Shown here piece by piece: positions 56,983 through 64,000 of a stretch of 64,000 nt of DNA. Under the pieces are notes generated by a model that worked only from the letters and a program-made list of their open reading frames with translations, was not told the origin of the DNA and made no database searches. Source of the stretch: Pseudomonas entomophila (lineage in GTDB: Bacteria > Pseudomonadota > Gammaproteobacteria > Pseudomonadales > Pseudomonadaceae). The translations under genes were made by a program, and so were the position numbers. The stretch covers positions 955,501-1,019,500 of the forward strand of contig NZ_CP070982.1 in NCBI RefSeq assembly GCF_018417595.1, given 5' to 3'. Position 1 is the first letter of the stretch; each line of letters begins with the position of its first letter.

Positions 56983-59004
56983 ATGTTCGGTAAATTAACT
57001 CTGGAGGCGATACCGTATCACGAGCCGATAGTCATGGTGACGCTTGCCATGATCGCGCTCGGTGGTATTGCCGTCGTTGGTGCCATCACCTATTTCCGCA
57101 AGTGGACCTACTTGTGGACCGAGTGGCTGACCACGGTCGACCACAAGAAAATCGGCGTGATGTACATCATCGTCGCTATGGTCATGCTGCTGCGCGGCTT
57201 CGCCGACGCCATCATGATGCGTACCCAGCTGGCCGCCGCCACCGGTGGCTCCGAAGGCTACCTGCCGCCTGAACACTATGACCAGATCTTCACCGCTCAC
57301 GGTGTGATCATGATCATCTTCATGGCGATGCCGTTCTTCACCGGCCTGATGAACCTCGCGGTTCCGCTGCAGATCGGTGCACGTGACGTTGCCTTCCCGT
57401 TCCTGAACTCCCTGAGCTTCTACCTGCTGCTGGCAGGCGTGCTGCTGGTCAACATCTCGCTGGGCGTTGGTGAATTCGCCAAGACCGGCTGGGTTGCCTA
57501 TCCGCCGCTCGCGGGTATCCAGTACAGCCCTGGGGTGGGTGTCGACTACTACATCTGGGCGCTACAGCTCTCAGGTCTCGGTACGACACTGACCGGCGTG
57601 AACTTCCTCGTCACCGTGATGAAGATGCGCGCCCCTGGCATGAAGCTGATGGACATGCCGATCTTCACCTGGACCTGCACCTGGGCCAACGTGCTGATCG
57701 TCGCTTCGTTCCCGATCCTGACCGCCGCACTCGCCCTGCTGACCGTTGACCGTTATCTGGACTTCCACATTTTCACCAACGAGCTTGGTGGGAACCCGAT
57801 GATGTACGTCAACCTGTTCTGGGCGTGGGGTCACCCTGAGGTCTACATCCTGATCCTGCCGGCCTTCGGCGTGTTCTCGGAAGTCACCTCGACCTTCGCA
57901 GGCAAGCGCCTGTTCGGTCACCACTCGATGATCTACGCATCGGGCGCGATCGCCATCCTCGGCTTCGCGGTCTGGCTGCACCACTTCTTCACCATGGGTG
58001 CCGGCGCCAGCGTCAACACCTTCTTCGGCCTGGCGACGATGCTGATCTCCATTCCGACCGGTGTGAAGCTGTTCAACTGGCTGTTCACCATCTACCAGGG
58101 CCGTCTGCGCTTCACCGCGCCGATCATGTGGACCCTGGGCTTCATGGTCACCTTCTCCATCGGTGGCATGACCGGCGTTCTGCTGGCTGTTCCAGGTGCC
58201 GACTTCGTTCTGCACAACAGCCTGTTCGTGATCGCCCACTTCCACAACGTGATCATCGGTGGCGCGGTATTCGGCTACATCGCCGGCTTCGCCTTCTGGT
58301 TCCCGAAAGCCTTCGGTTTCACCCTGAACGAGAAGTGGGGCAAGGCTGCCTTCTGGTTCTGGATCTCCGGCTTCTACGTTGCGTTCATGCCGCTGTACGC
58401 CCTGGGCTTCATGGGCATGACCCGTCGTCTGAACCACTCCGACAACCCACTGTGGGAACCCTACCTGTACGTGGCCGTCGTCGGCGCCGTGCTGATCCTG
58501 TTCGGTATCGCCTGCCAGCTGATCCAGATCTACGTCTCGGTTCGCGATCGCAAGGACAACATGGACGTCACCGGCGACCCATGGGGCGGCCGCACGCTCG
58601 AGTGGTCGACTTCGTCGCCACCTCCGTTCTACAACTTCGCTCACATGCCTGAGCATGTAGGCCTGGACGCCTGGCACGAAGCCAAGCAAGCCGGTGCCGC
58701 GTACAAAGCTCCGGCCAAGTACGAAGCGATCCACATGCCGAGCAACACCTCGACCGGTCTGTTCATGGGCCTGCTGTTGACCGTGTTCGGCTTCGCCTTC
58801 ATCTGGCACATCTGGTGGCTGGTGGGTGCGAGCCTGGTTGCGACCATCGCTGTCTTCGTTCGCCACGCCGCGCGTGACGACCAGGGCTACATGGTTCCGG
58901 CCGAAGAAGTGGCGCGCATCGAAGGCGAGCGCATGAAGGCGCTGGCCCAGGCTGGTGCACTGCCTGCCGGCGGCGCACGTGTCGAATCGTTTGAACGGGT
59001 GTAA
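56983..59004 (+). CDS. cyoB: Cytochrome bo3 ubiquinol oxidase subunit I
   Basis: The 673-residue catalytic subunit has about 15 membrane helices and the haem–copper signatures [17 protein letters not shown] (His and Tyr of CuB) , HHFFTMG and [14 protein letters not shown] (low-spin and binuclear haem ligands). It reduces O2 to water while pumping protons. It lies 3 bases after cyoA. Confidence 0.98.
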   Translation: MFGKLTLEAIPYHEPIVMVTLAMIALGGIAVVGAITYFRKWTYLWTEWLTTVDHKKIGVMYIIVAMVMLLRGFADAIMMRTQLAAATGGSEGYLPPEHYDQIFTAHGVIMIIFMAMPFFTGLMNLAVPLQIGARDVAFPFLNSLSFYLLLAGVLLVNISLGVGEFAKTGWVAYPPLAGIQYSPGVGVDYYIWALQLSGLGTTLTGVNFLVTVMKMRAPGMKLMDMPIFTWTCTWANVLIVASFPILTAALALLTVDRYLDFHIFTNELGGNPMMYVNLFWAWGHPEVYILILPAFGVFSEVTSTFAGKRLFGHHSMIYASGAIAILGFAVWLHHFFTMGAGASVNTFFGLATMLISIPTGVKLFNWLFTIYQGRLRFTAPIMWTLGFMVTFSIGGMTGVLLAVPGADFVLHNSLFVIAHFHNVIIGGAVFGYIAGFAFWFPKAFGFTLNEKWGKAAFWFWISGFYVAFMPLYALGFMGMTRRLNHSDNPLWEPYLYVAVVGAVLILFGIACQLIQIYVSVRDRKDNMDVTGDPWGGRTLEWSTSSPPPFYNFAHMPEHVGLDAWHEAKQAGAAYKAPAKYEAIHMPSNTSTGLFMGLLLTVFGFAFIWHIWWLVGASLVATIAVFVRHAARDDQGYMVPAEEVARIEGERMKALAQAGALPAGGARVESFERV

Positions 59005-59007
59005 TCA

Positions 59008-59631
59008 ATGTCCAGTCAAGTAATGCACGGTGCTGCTCATGGTCACGACCATGGGCATGATGACCACCACCACGACTCGGGCCAGATGACCGTCCTCGGT
59101 TTCTGGCTGTACCTGATGACCGACTGCATCCTGTTTGCGTCGCTCTTCGCCACCTACGCGGTGCTGTCCGGCAGTTTTGCCGGCGGCCCGTCGGGTCACG
59201 ACATCTTCCAGCTCGACTTCGTGCTGGTAGAAACCGCGTTCCTGCTGCTGTCCTCGATCACCTTCGGCTTCGCCATGCTGAAGATGTTCGACGGCAAGAA
59301 GGCAGGCGTACTGGGCTGGTTGGCCGTGACCTTCCTGTTCGGTGCTGGCTTCATCGCGATGGAAATCTATGAATTCCATCACCTGATCGCCGAAGGCTTC
59401 GGCCCGCAGCGCAGTGGCTTCCTGTCGGCGTTCTTCGCCCTGGTAGGTACCCACGGTCTGCACGTGACCGCCGGCCTGATCTGGATGGCGATCATGATGT
59501 ATCAGATCAACAAGCACGGCATCACGCCGACCGCCAAGACCCGCATGAGCTGCCTGAGCCTGTTCTGGCACTTCCTGGACGTGGTCTGGATCTGCGTGTT
59601 CACCGTCGTCTACCTGCTGGGAGTTCTGTAA
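59008..59631 (+). CDS. cyoC: Cytochrome bo3 ubiquinol oxidase subunit III
   Basis: The 207-residue subunit III has five membrane segments and starts with a His-rich cytoplasmic tail ([13 protein letters not shown]), which is longer than in E. coli. The stop overlaps the cyoD start (TAATG). The family pattern [14 protein letters not shown] is present. Confidence 0.97.
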   Translation: MSSQVMHGAAHGHDHGHDDHHHDSGQMTVLGFWLYLMTDCILFASLFATYAVLSGSFAGGPSGHDIFQLDFVLVETAFLLLSSITFGFAMLKMFDGKKAGVLGWLAVTFLFGAGFIAMEIYEFHHLIAEGFGPQRSGFLSAFFALVGTHGLHVTAGLIWMAIMMYQINKHGITPTAKTRMSCLSLFWHFLDVVWICVFTVVYLLGVL

Positions 59632-59963
59632 TGGCTAGCGCACACGACACTCATCACGAGGGCAACCACGGTAGCGTGAAGTCGTACATGATCGGCTTCG
59701 TGCTCTCGATCATCCTGACCGCGATCCCGTTCGGCCTGGTGATGTTCCCGAGCCTGCCGAAGAACCTGACCGTCCTGATCGTGGTGGCCATGGCCGTCAT
59801 CCAGGTGGTGGTGCACCTCGTGTACTTCCTGCACATGGACCGCTCGAAAGAGCAACGCTCCAACGTGTCGACGTTCCTGTTCACTGTTCTGGTAATCGCG
59901 CTGCTGGTCGGCCTGTCGCTGTGGATCATGTTCAGCATCCACTTCGAAATGCTGGCCAAGTGA
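59631..59963 (+). CDS. cyoD: Cytochrome bo3 ubiquinol oxidase subunit IV
   Basis: The 110-residue subunit IV has three membrane segments (IGFVLSIILTAIPFGLV; LIVVAMAVIQVVVHLVYFL; FTVLVIALLVGLSLWI) and a short His-rich N-terminus. It overlaps cyoC by one base and precedes cyoE by 11 bases. Confidence 0.96.
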   Translation: MASAHDTHHEGNHGSVKSYMIGFVLSIILTAIPFGLVMFPSLPKNLTVLIVVAMAVIQVVVHLVYFLHMDRSKEQRSNVSTFLFTVLVIALLVGLSLWIMFSIHFEMLAK

Positions 59964-59974
59964 GGTAAGACTGC

Positions 59975-60862
59975 ATGTCCGTTAAGCACTTTATCCAAAT
60001 CACCAAACCGGGGATCATTTTCGGTAACGTGCTTTCCGTGGCAGGCGGCTTCTTCCTTGCCTCGAAGGGCCATGTGGACTTCGCCCTGTTCCTGGCGGTG
60101 GTGATCGGCACTTCGCTGGTGGTCGCGTCCGGATGCGTGTTCAACAACTGCATCGACCGTGACATCGACCACAAGATGGAGCGCACCAAGAACCGCGTCA
60201 TGGTGCAGGGCGGCATGTCGCTGCCCCTCGCGCTGGCCTACGCCACCCTGCTCGGGGTGGCTGGCTTCAGCCTGCTGTATGTCCAGGCCAACCCGCTGGC
60301 GGCGTTCTGCGCGCTGGTCGGTTTCGTCGTCTACGTCGGTTTCTACAGCCTGTGGCTGAAGCGCAAATCGGTGCACGGCACCTTGGTCGGCAGCCTGTCC
60401 GGTGCCATGCCTCCGGTGATTGGTTACTGCGCCGTGAGCAACAGCTTCGACCTGGCTGCGGTGACGCTGCTGGTGATGTTCAGCCTGTGGCAGATGCCGC
60501 ACAGCTTCGCGATCGCGATCTTCCGCTTCAAGGATTACAGCGCCGCCAACATTCCGGTCCTGCCGGTGGCGCGCGGTATCCTGGCGGCGAAGAAGCAGAT
60601 CGTGCTGTATGTGCTGGCCTTCGTCCTCGCCACCGTCATGCTGACCCTGGGCGGCTATGCCGGCCTGGGTTACCTCGCCGTGGCAGCCGCCATGGGCCTG
60701 TACTGGTTGTACATGGCCTGGGGTGGCTACAAGGCCGAGGACGACAGCAAATGGGCGCGCAAGGTATTCGGCTTCTCCATCCTCACCGTCACCGCCTTGA
60801 GCGTGATGATGTCGGTGGACAGCCAGACCGCGGCCGATGTGCTGATGACCTACGCCCGCTGA
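59975..60862 (+). CDS. cyoE: Protohaem IX farnesyltransferase (haem O synthase)
   Basis: The 295-residue UbiA-type prenyltransferase makes haem O for CyoB. The prenyl-diphosphate motif [18 protein letters not shown] and the second aspartate region ([15 protein letters not shown]) are visible, with nine membrane helices. It is the last gene of the operon and ends at a strong terminator. Confidence 0.96.
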   Translation: MSVKHFIQITKPGIIFGNVLSVAGGFFLASKGHVDFALFLAVVIGTSLVVASGCVFNNCIDRDIDHKMERTKNRVMVQGGMSLPLALAYATLLGVAGFSLLYVQANPLAAFCALVGFVVYVGFYSLWLKRKSVHGTLVGSLSGAMPPVIGYCAVSNSFDLAAVTLLVMFSLWQMPHSFAIAIFRFKDYSAANIPVLPVARGILAAKKQIVLYVLAFVLATVMLTLGGYAGLGYLAVAAAMGLYWLYMAWGGYKAEDDSKWARKVFGFSILTVTALSVMMSVDSQTAADVLMTYAR

Positions 60863-60878
60863 CAGCTGCCTGAACAGC

Positions 60879-60912
60879 AAAAACGCCCCGGCTTGCCGGG
60901 GCGTTTTTTTTT
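60879..60912 (+). terminator. Terminator of the cyo operon
   Basis: An A-run, ACGCCCCGG stem, loop CTTG, CCGGGGCGT stem and nine T residues form a classical hairpin 17 bases after cyoE. It separates the oxidase genes from the isonitrile cluster. Confidence 0.95.
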
Positions 60913-60938
60913 GTGTCGGAAAATACATAACTATCCAG

Positions 60939-60972
60939 TTGACAGGGTCACGCACTTTGCTGGATTTTATCC
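60939..60972 (+). promoter_or_regulatory. Possible promoter of the isonitrile cluster
   Basis: TTGACA at 60939–60944 is a full -35 match. About 17–20 bases later the sequence reads GGATTTTAT, only a weak -10. The site lies between the cyo terminator and the first gene. Confidence 0.4.
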
Positions 60973-61038
60973 GCCGCAGGTCAGGATGACCTGGCGGCCG
61001 TGGGTTGGCCGTACCCTCTTCCGACAAAGGACTGTACC

Positions 61039-62031
61039 GTGACCGTATCGAGCCTCGCTCTCTCGGCAGGCGGCGTGTTGCCGCGCCAACGCCCCCTCGC
61101 TGCCCCCATCGACACCGCACTCGCCATTCTTGAATGCCTGTTCCGCCGCCGCAGCCTGGCCCCCGGGCAGGACTCTGCGTTGGACGAGGCCGCCCTGGCA
61201 CCGCACCTGCCCAAGGTGTTGGCCGCGCTCGAACAGGGCCTGCCGATCGAAATGGTGCTGCCGGCGTTCCCCGGCAAGTCGCCGAACCGCCAGAAGACCC
61301 TCGGCCCATTGCCCGATCTTGCCGAGCACCACGCCATCGACGAGCTGCACAGGTTATGCGAAGAGATCCGTGCGCTGCACGCACCGGGCGCGGTGATCCA
61401 TATCTGCTCGGACGGTTATGTGTTTTCCGACCTGGTGCGCGTGCCCGATGCCCATGTTGAGGCCTACACCGACGATATCCAGCGCTACGCCGACCAGCAC
61501 TACCCCGGCAGCTTCACCCTGTTCGACCTGAAGGACGCCTACCCGCATCTGGGTTGCCTGGATTCGATGCGCGAAGAGCTGATGATCGAGCACGGCCAGC
61601 CGCTGCGGGTATTGCAGCAGCGCTTCGAAGCCGAAGACCACATGATGCTGATGTACTGCGGTATCCACCGTTTCCTGTCGGAGGACTACGCCGGCCTGGC
61701 GGATTTCGCCGGCATGAGCATGAACGCGGTGAAGAAGGTGGCCAAGCCCGCGTCGCAGCGGGTGATCCAGCGCAGCGAGGCGTGGAGCGCCTTGCTGGAA
61801 GCCCGCTACCCCCAGTGCCTGCGCCTGTCGATCCACCCGCAACTGGCCGTGTCCGCCAAGATCGGCATCCGCCTGGTACCCACCAGCGACCTGTGGCGCA
61901 CGCCTTGGCATTCGGTGGCCATCAAGCGCCGTGGCGTGGTCACCCTGGAGCGCCGCAGCAATGTCGACGAGCGTTACAGCCGCCTGGTGTTCAGCCGTGG
62001 CCGGCCATGCCACTACGCCAGTGTGCTGTGA
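61039..62031 (+). CDS. PvcA/DIT1-family isocyanide synthase
   Basis: The 330-residue protein equals PvcA in length and has its core features: LPAFPGKSPNRQKTLGPLPD, HICSDGYVFSDLVRVPDA, YCGIHRFLSED, VIQRSEAWSALL, RLSIHPQ and the ending SDLWRTPWHSVAIKR. Family members combine the amino group of tyrosine or tryptophan with a carbon from ribulose-5-phosphate to form a vinyl-isonitrile precursor. The start is GTG at 61039, preceded by AAAGGA; a GTG at 61000 lacks a ribosome site. It overlaps the next gene by one base. The amino-acid substrate cannot be told. Confidence 0.88.
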   Translation: MTVSSLALSAGGVLPRQRPLAAPIDTALAILECLFRRRSLAPGQDSALDEAALAPHLPKVLAALEQGLPIEMVLPAFPGKSPNRQKTLGPLPDLAEHHAIDELHRLCEEIRALHAPGAVIHICSDGYVFSDLVRVPDAHVEAYTDDIQRYADQHYPGSFTLFDLKDAYPHLGCLDSMREELMIEHGQPLRVLQQRFEAEDHMMLMYCGIHRFLSEDYAGLADFAGMSMNAVKKVAKPASQRVIQRSEAWSALLEARYPQCLRLSIHPQLAVSAKIGIRLVPTSDLWRTPWHSVAIKRRGVVTLERRSNVDERYSRLVFSRGRPCHYASVL

Positions 62032-62735
62032 TGGAACGACTGGCCGATGTGCGTGCGGTGCTGTTCGACCTGGACGGCACCCTGGTGGACACCTTGCCCG
62101 ATATCGCCTGGTGCCTGAATCATGTTCTGGGCCAGCACCGGTTGCCTCTACGGGCTGTCGAGTCTGTGCGCAACTTGATCGGTGGCGGGGTAGCCGCAAT
62201 GATCGAACGGGTTGCGCACGAGCACGGTGTAGAAGATGCCCAGCACCTGCAAACAGCCTACAGCGCCTGCTATCGCCAGCACCTGGTCAGGCTGTCGAGG
62301 CCTTACGCGGGTGTCGAGCAGTTGCTCGAGGCCCTTGGCAAGCGCGGCCTGCCCATGGCGGTGGTAACCAACAAGGCCCATGCACTGGCATTGGCAGTGG
62401 TCGAGCGCCTGTTGCCGGCGAATGCCTTCGCCGTGGTTCTTGGTCATCGACCTGGGCAGCGGCTCAAGCCCGCGCCGGACGCCGCCCTGCAGGCCGCCGA
62501 GCGGCTCGGCGTGGCGCCTGAGCATTGCCTGTTCGTCGGTGACACGGCGTTCGACCTGCTCACCGCACAGGCCGCCGGCATGCCGGTGGCGGCGGCGGGC
62601 TGGGGCTATGGCGAGCCTGGTGTGCTGCGTGATCACAACCCACAGCTGTATTGCGAACACCCTCATCAGTTGCTCGCGGCCTTGTGCCCGGCAGCTGTGC
62701 AACCCCCGCGAGCCGAATTGACCGGTTCGCTGTAG
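62031..62735 (+). CDS. HAD-family phosphatase (Gph-like)
   Basis: The 234-residue HAD hydrolase has all four motifs: FDLDGTLVD (Asp13, Asp15), VVTNK, the Lys of RLKPAPDA, and FVGDTAFDL. The cap and length fit phosphoglycolate-phosphatase-like members. It starts in the stop codon of the isocyanide synthase gene (TGATG) and is followed 23 bases later by the fusion gene, so it is embedded in the pathway. A role in removing phosphate from a by-product of ribulose-5-phosphate use, or from a phosphorylated intermediate, is a hypothesis. Confidence 0.85.
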   Translation: MERLADVRAVLFDLDGTLVDTLPDIAWCLNHVLGQHRLPLRAVESVRNLIGGGVAAMIERVAHEHGVEDAQHLQTAYSACYRQHLVRLSRPYAGVEQLLEALGKRGLPMAVVTNKAHALALAVVERLLPANAFAVVLGHRPGQRLKPAPDAALQAAERLGVAPEHCLFVGDTAFDLLTAQAAGMPVAAAGWGYGEPGVLRDHNPQLYCEHPHQLLAALCPAAVQPPRAELTGSL

Positions 62736-62758
62736 CTTCCACTCAAGGACGACAGAAG

Positions 62759-64000
62759 ATGCAAGACAAAGACAGCTGGGTCTCGGCCGTCAGCCAGGTG
62801 CTGGATGGTTATCTGCTCAAGGCCGAGGGTGATCGCTTCGCCGACGCCGGCAAGGCGCACCTGGCCAGGGACCTGGTACGTTGCTTCGAACGCGGTGAAC
62901 CTGTGCGCATGGTGCTGCCGGGCTTCCCTTGCAAGTCGCCGAACGACCGCGACAAGACCTTTGGCGTGTTGCCGGACTTCGGCGAGGTCATGGCCATCGA
63001 ACGCCTCGACCGCCTCGGTCAGGAGATCGCCGCCTTGCACGCGCCGGGTTGCGAGATCGTCATCCTCAGCGATGGCACCACCTTCAACGACATCGTCGGT
63101 GTGCCCGACGACGTTCGTCGGCAGTACAACCAGGCGTTGCGCACCCTGTGCGTCACCCACAGTATCCGCTGGGTGAGCATGGAAGACCTGTTCCCCCAGG
63201 CCAGCAGCCCGGAAGCGTTGCGTGCGACCCTGGTCAAGCAGGCCCGCCTGCCCTGGAAGAGCGTCGAAGCATTGATCGAACAGTGCCAGCAGGATGAAAA
63301 CCTGGCCCGCAGCCACGACAAACTGTGCAGCCACCTCTACAACGACCTGCGCCTGTGCCGCCAGCCGGGGCAGGACGAGGACGAGCACCTGCGCCAGATC
63401 AGCCACAAGGCCTACCAGATGATGCTGCGTGGCCAGGCCCTCAACGCTGCTGTGGAGCGCTTCTTCCCCGAACACATCCGCCTGTCCGTGCACCAGTACG
63501 ACAACGCCGGGCCCAAGTTCACCCTGGCCCTGGCCGACGGCCTGAGCCACGTGGCCAGCCCCTGGCATGCGGTGCCGGTGCGCCAGCTCGATGGCGGCCA
63601 GTCCTTGCGCGGCCGCGCCGAGATCGACGGCAGCCGGCATGTGCAGGTGACCTGGCAGGGGCGGCCGTGGCTGCTTCACGAAACCCAGGGTGAAGCGCTG
63701 CAAGGCTATCGCTTCGAATTGCAGAAGCTGCCGCTGTTTGGCCTGGTGGTCAGTGACCCCATGGGGCTGGGCTTCGAGCGGCTGTCCACCGAGACCTTGC
63801 AAGCGCTGGTGCGCAGTTTCGGCTTCGTTTGCCTGAGGGGCTGCGAGTACACCGACCAGGCCAGCTTCGCCGCCGACTGCGCGCGCTTCGGCACCATCTA
63901 CCGTTGGGCCTTCGGCGAGGTGCACGTGGTCAAGCCAGCCGACCAGCCGCAGGGGGTGGTGCACTCACTGGAGAAGACGCCGTTGCACTGGGACCTCAAC
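62759..64000 (+). CDS. Isocyanide synthase–Fe(II)/2OG oxygenase fusion (partial)
   Basis: The frame is open from ATG 62759 (AAGGA site upstream) to the window edge, giving 414 residues. Residues about 1–280 are a divergent PvcA/DIT1 domain (LPGFPCKSPNDRDKTFGVLPD, VILSDGTTFNDIVGVPDD, HIRLSVHQYDNAGPKF, SPWHAVPV). From about 315 a TauD/PvcB-like oxygenase begins (ETLQALVRSFGFVCLRGC) with HSLEKTPLHWDLN, where His410 and Asp412 form the HxD metal motif. The rest of the oxygenase lies beyond the edge. In PvcA–PvcB pathways the oxygenase converts the carboxyl end to the vinyl isonitrile. Whether this synthase half is still catalytic is unknown. Confidence 0.85.
   Translation, partial: MQDKDSWVSAVSQVLDGYLLKAEGDRFADAGKAHLARDLVRCFERGEPVRMVLPGFPCKSPNDRDKTFGVLPDFGEVMAIERLDRLGQEIAALHAPGCEIVILSDGTTFNDIVGVPDDVRRQYNQALRTLCVTHSIRWVSMEDLFPQASSPEALRATLVKQARLPWKSVEALIEQCQQDENLARSHDKLCSHLYNDLRLCRQPGQDEDEHLRQISHKAYQMMLRGQALNAAVERFFPEHIRLSVHQYDNAGPKFTLALADGLSHVASPWHAVPVRQLDGGQSLRGRAEIDGSRHVQVTWQGRPWLLHETQGEALQGYRFELQKLPLFGLVVSDPMGLGFERLSTETLQALVRSFGFVCLRGCEYTDQASFAADCARFGTIYRWAFGEVHVVKPADQPQGVVHSLEKTPLHWDLN

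Noticed and set aside
60920..60937. Fur box before the isonitrile genes
   Set aside because: GGAAAATACATAACTATC has only a loose likeness to the GATAATGATAATCATTATC consensus and too many mismatches to support iron control.
59654..61384. 576-codon open frame on the minus strand
   Set aside because: It runs through the antisense of cyoD, cyoE, the strong cyo terminator and the start of the next gene, which no real gene would do.

Overview
The window is chromosomal DNA of a Pseudomonas, most likely of the P. putida group. The evidence is uniformly high GC, the gene order nadC–DUF1631–ampD–ampE–chemoreceptor that I recall from Pseudomonas genomes, a fruBKA operon facing cra/fruR, a norR/fhpR–hmp pair next to dsbB–cyoABCDE, and many extragenic REP elements of the P. 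putida kind. I see no rRNA, tRNA, CRISPR array, insertion sequence or prophage. This is mostly core genome, with a few accessory modules.

Layout. 0.2–8.8 kb: an outer-membrane/periplasmic pair (DUF1302, DUF1329), a MalT-like LuxR regulator, and a response regulator with TPRs overlapping a soluble histidine kinase. 9.0–10.3 kb: a mazEF-type toxin–antitoxin pair and a metallo-beta-lactamase-fold hydrolase. 10.4–18.7 kb: OmpA-like lipoprotein, pta, DUF3565, slyD, glutathione peroxidase, an old-yellow-enzyme reductase overlapping a convergent glycosyltransferase, and a BdlA-like PAS chemoreceptor. 18.7–28.0 kb: cysZ, trxB, nadC, DUF1631, ampDE and a membrane chemoreceptor. 28.1–35.7 kb: tatD-family gene, cra, and the fructose PTS operon fruBKA with a recognisable Cra operator. 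35.7–40.8 kb: small DUF proteins, a GGDEF diguanylate cyclase, an OprD-family porin and a small secreted protein. 41.0–47.5 kb: an RND efflux operon (adaptor, permease, response regulator, histidine kinase) without an outer-membrane channel gene. 47.7–51.4 kb: Aer-like receptor, YkgJ-type Cys-cluster protein and cheV. 51.5–54.4 kb: the NO-stress pair norR/fhpR and hmp, with three near-identical GTC-N5-TGAC-type sites between them. 55.0–60.9 kb: dsbB and the cytochrome bo3 operon cyoABCDE, preceded by an ANR-type box. 61.0–64.0 kb: an apparent three-gene isonitrile (isocyanide) cluster that continues beyond the right edge.

The most notable part is that right-hand cluster: a stand-alone PvcA/DIT1-type isocyanide synthase, a translationally coupled HAD phosphatase, and a second, divergent PvcA/DIT1-type domain fused to a PvcB/TauD-like Fe(II)/2-oxoglutarate oxygenase. 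The fused gene is cut by the window edge just after its HxD metal motif. Two non-identical isocyanide synthase domains, a phosphatase and an oxygenase in one transcription unit look like a compact natural-product pathway. Its product cannot be read from the sequence.

Other points of interest are a long structured stretch between hmp and dsbB, REP pairs inside the efflux/two-component operon and at the aer stop codon, and a tandem repeat in the efflux promoter that may be bound by the encoded response regulator.
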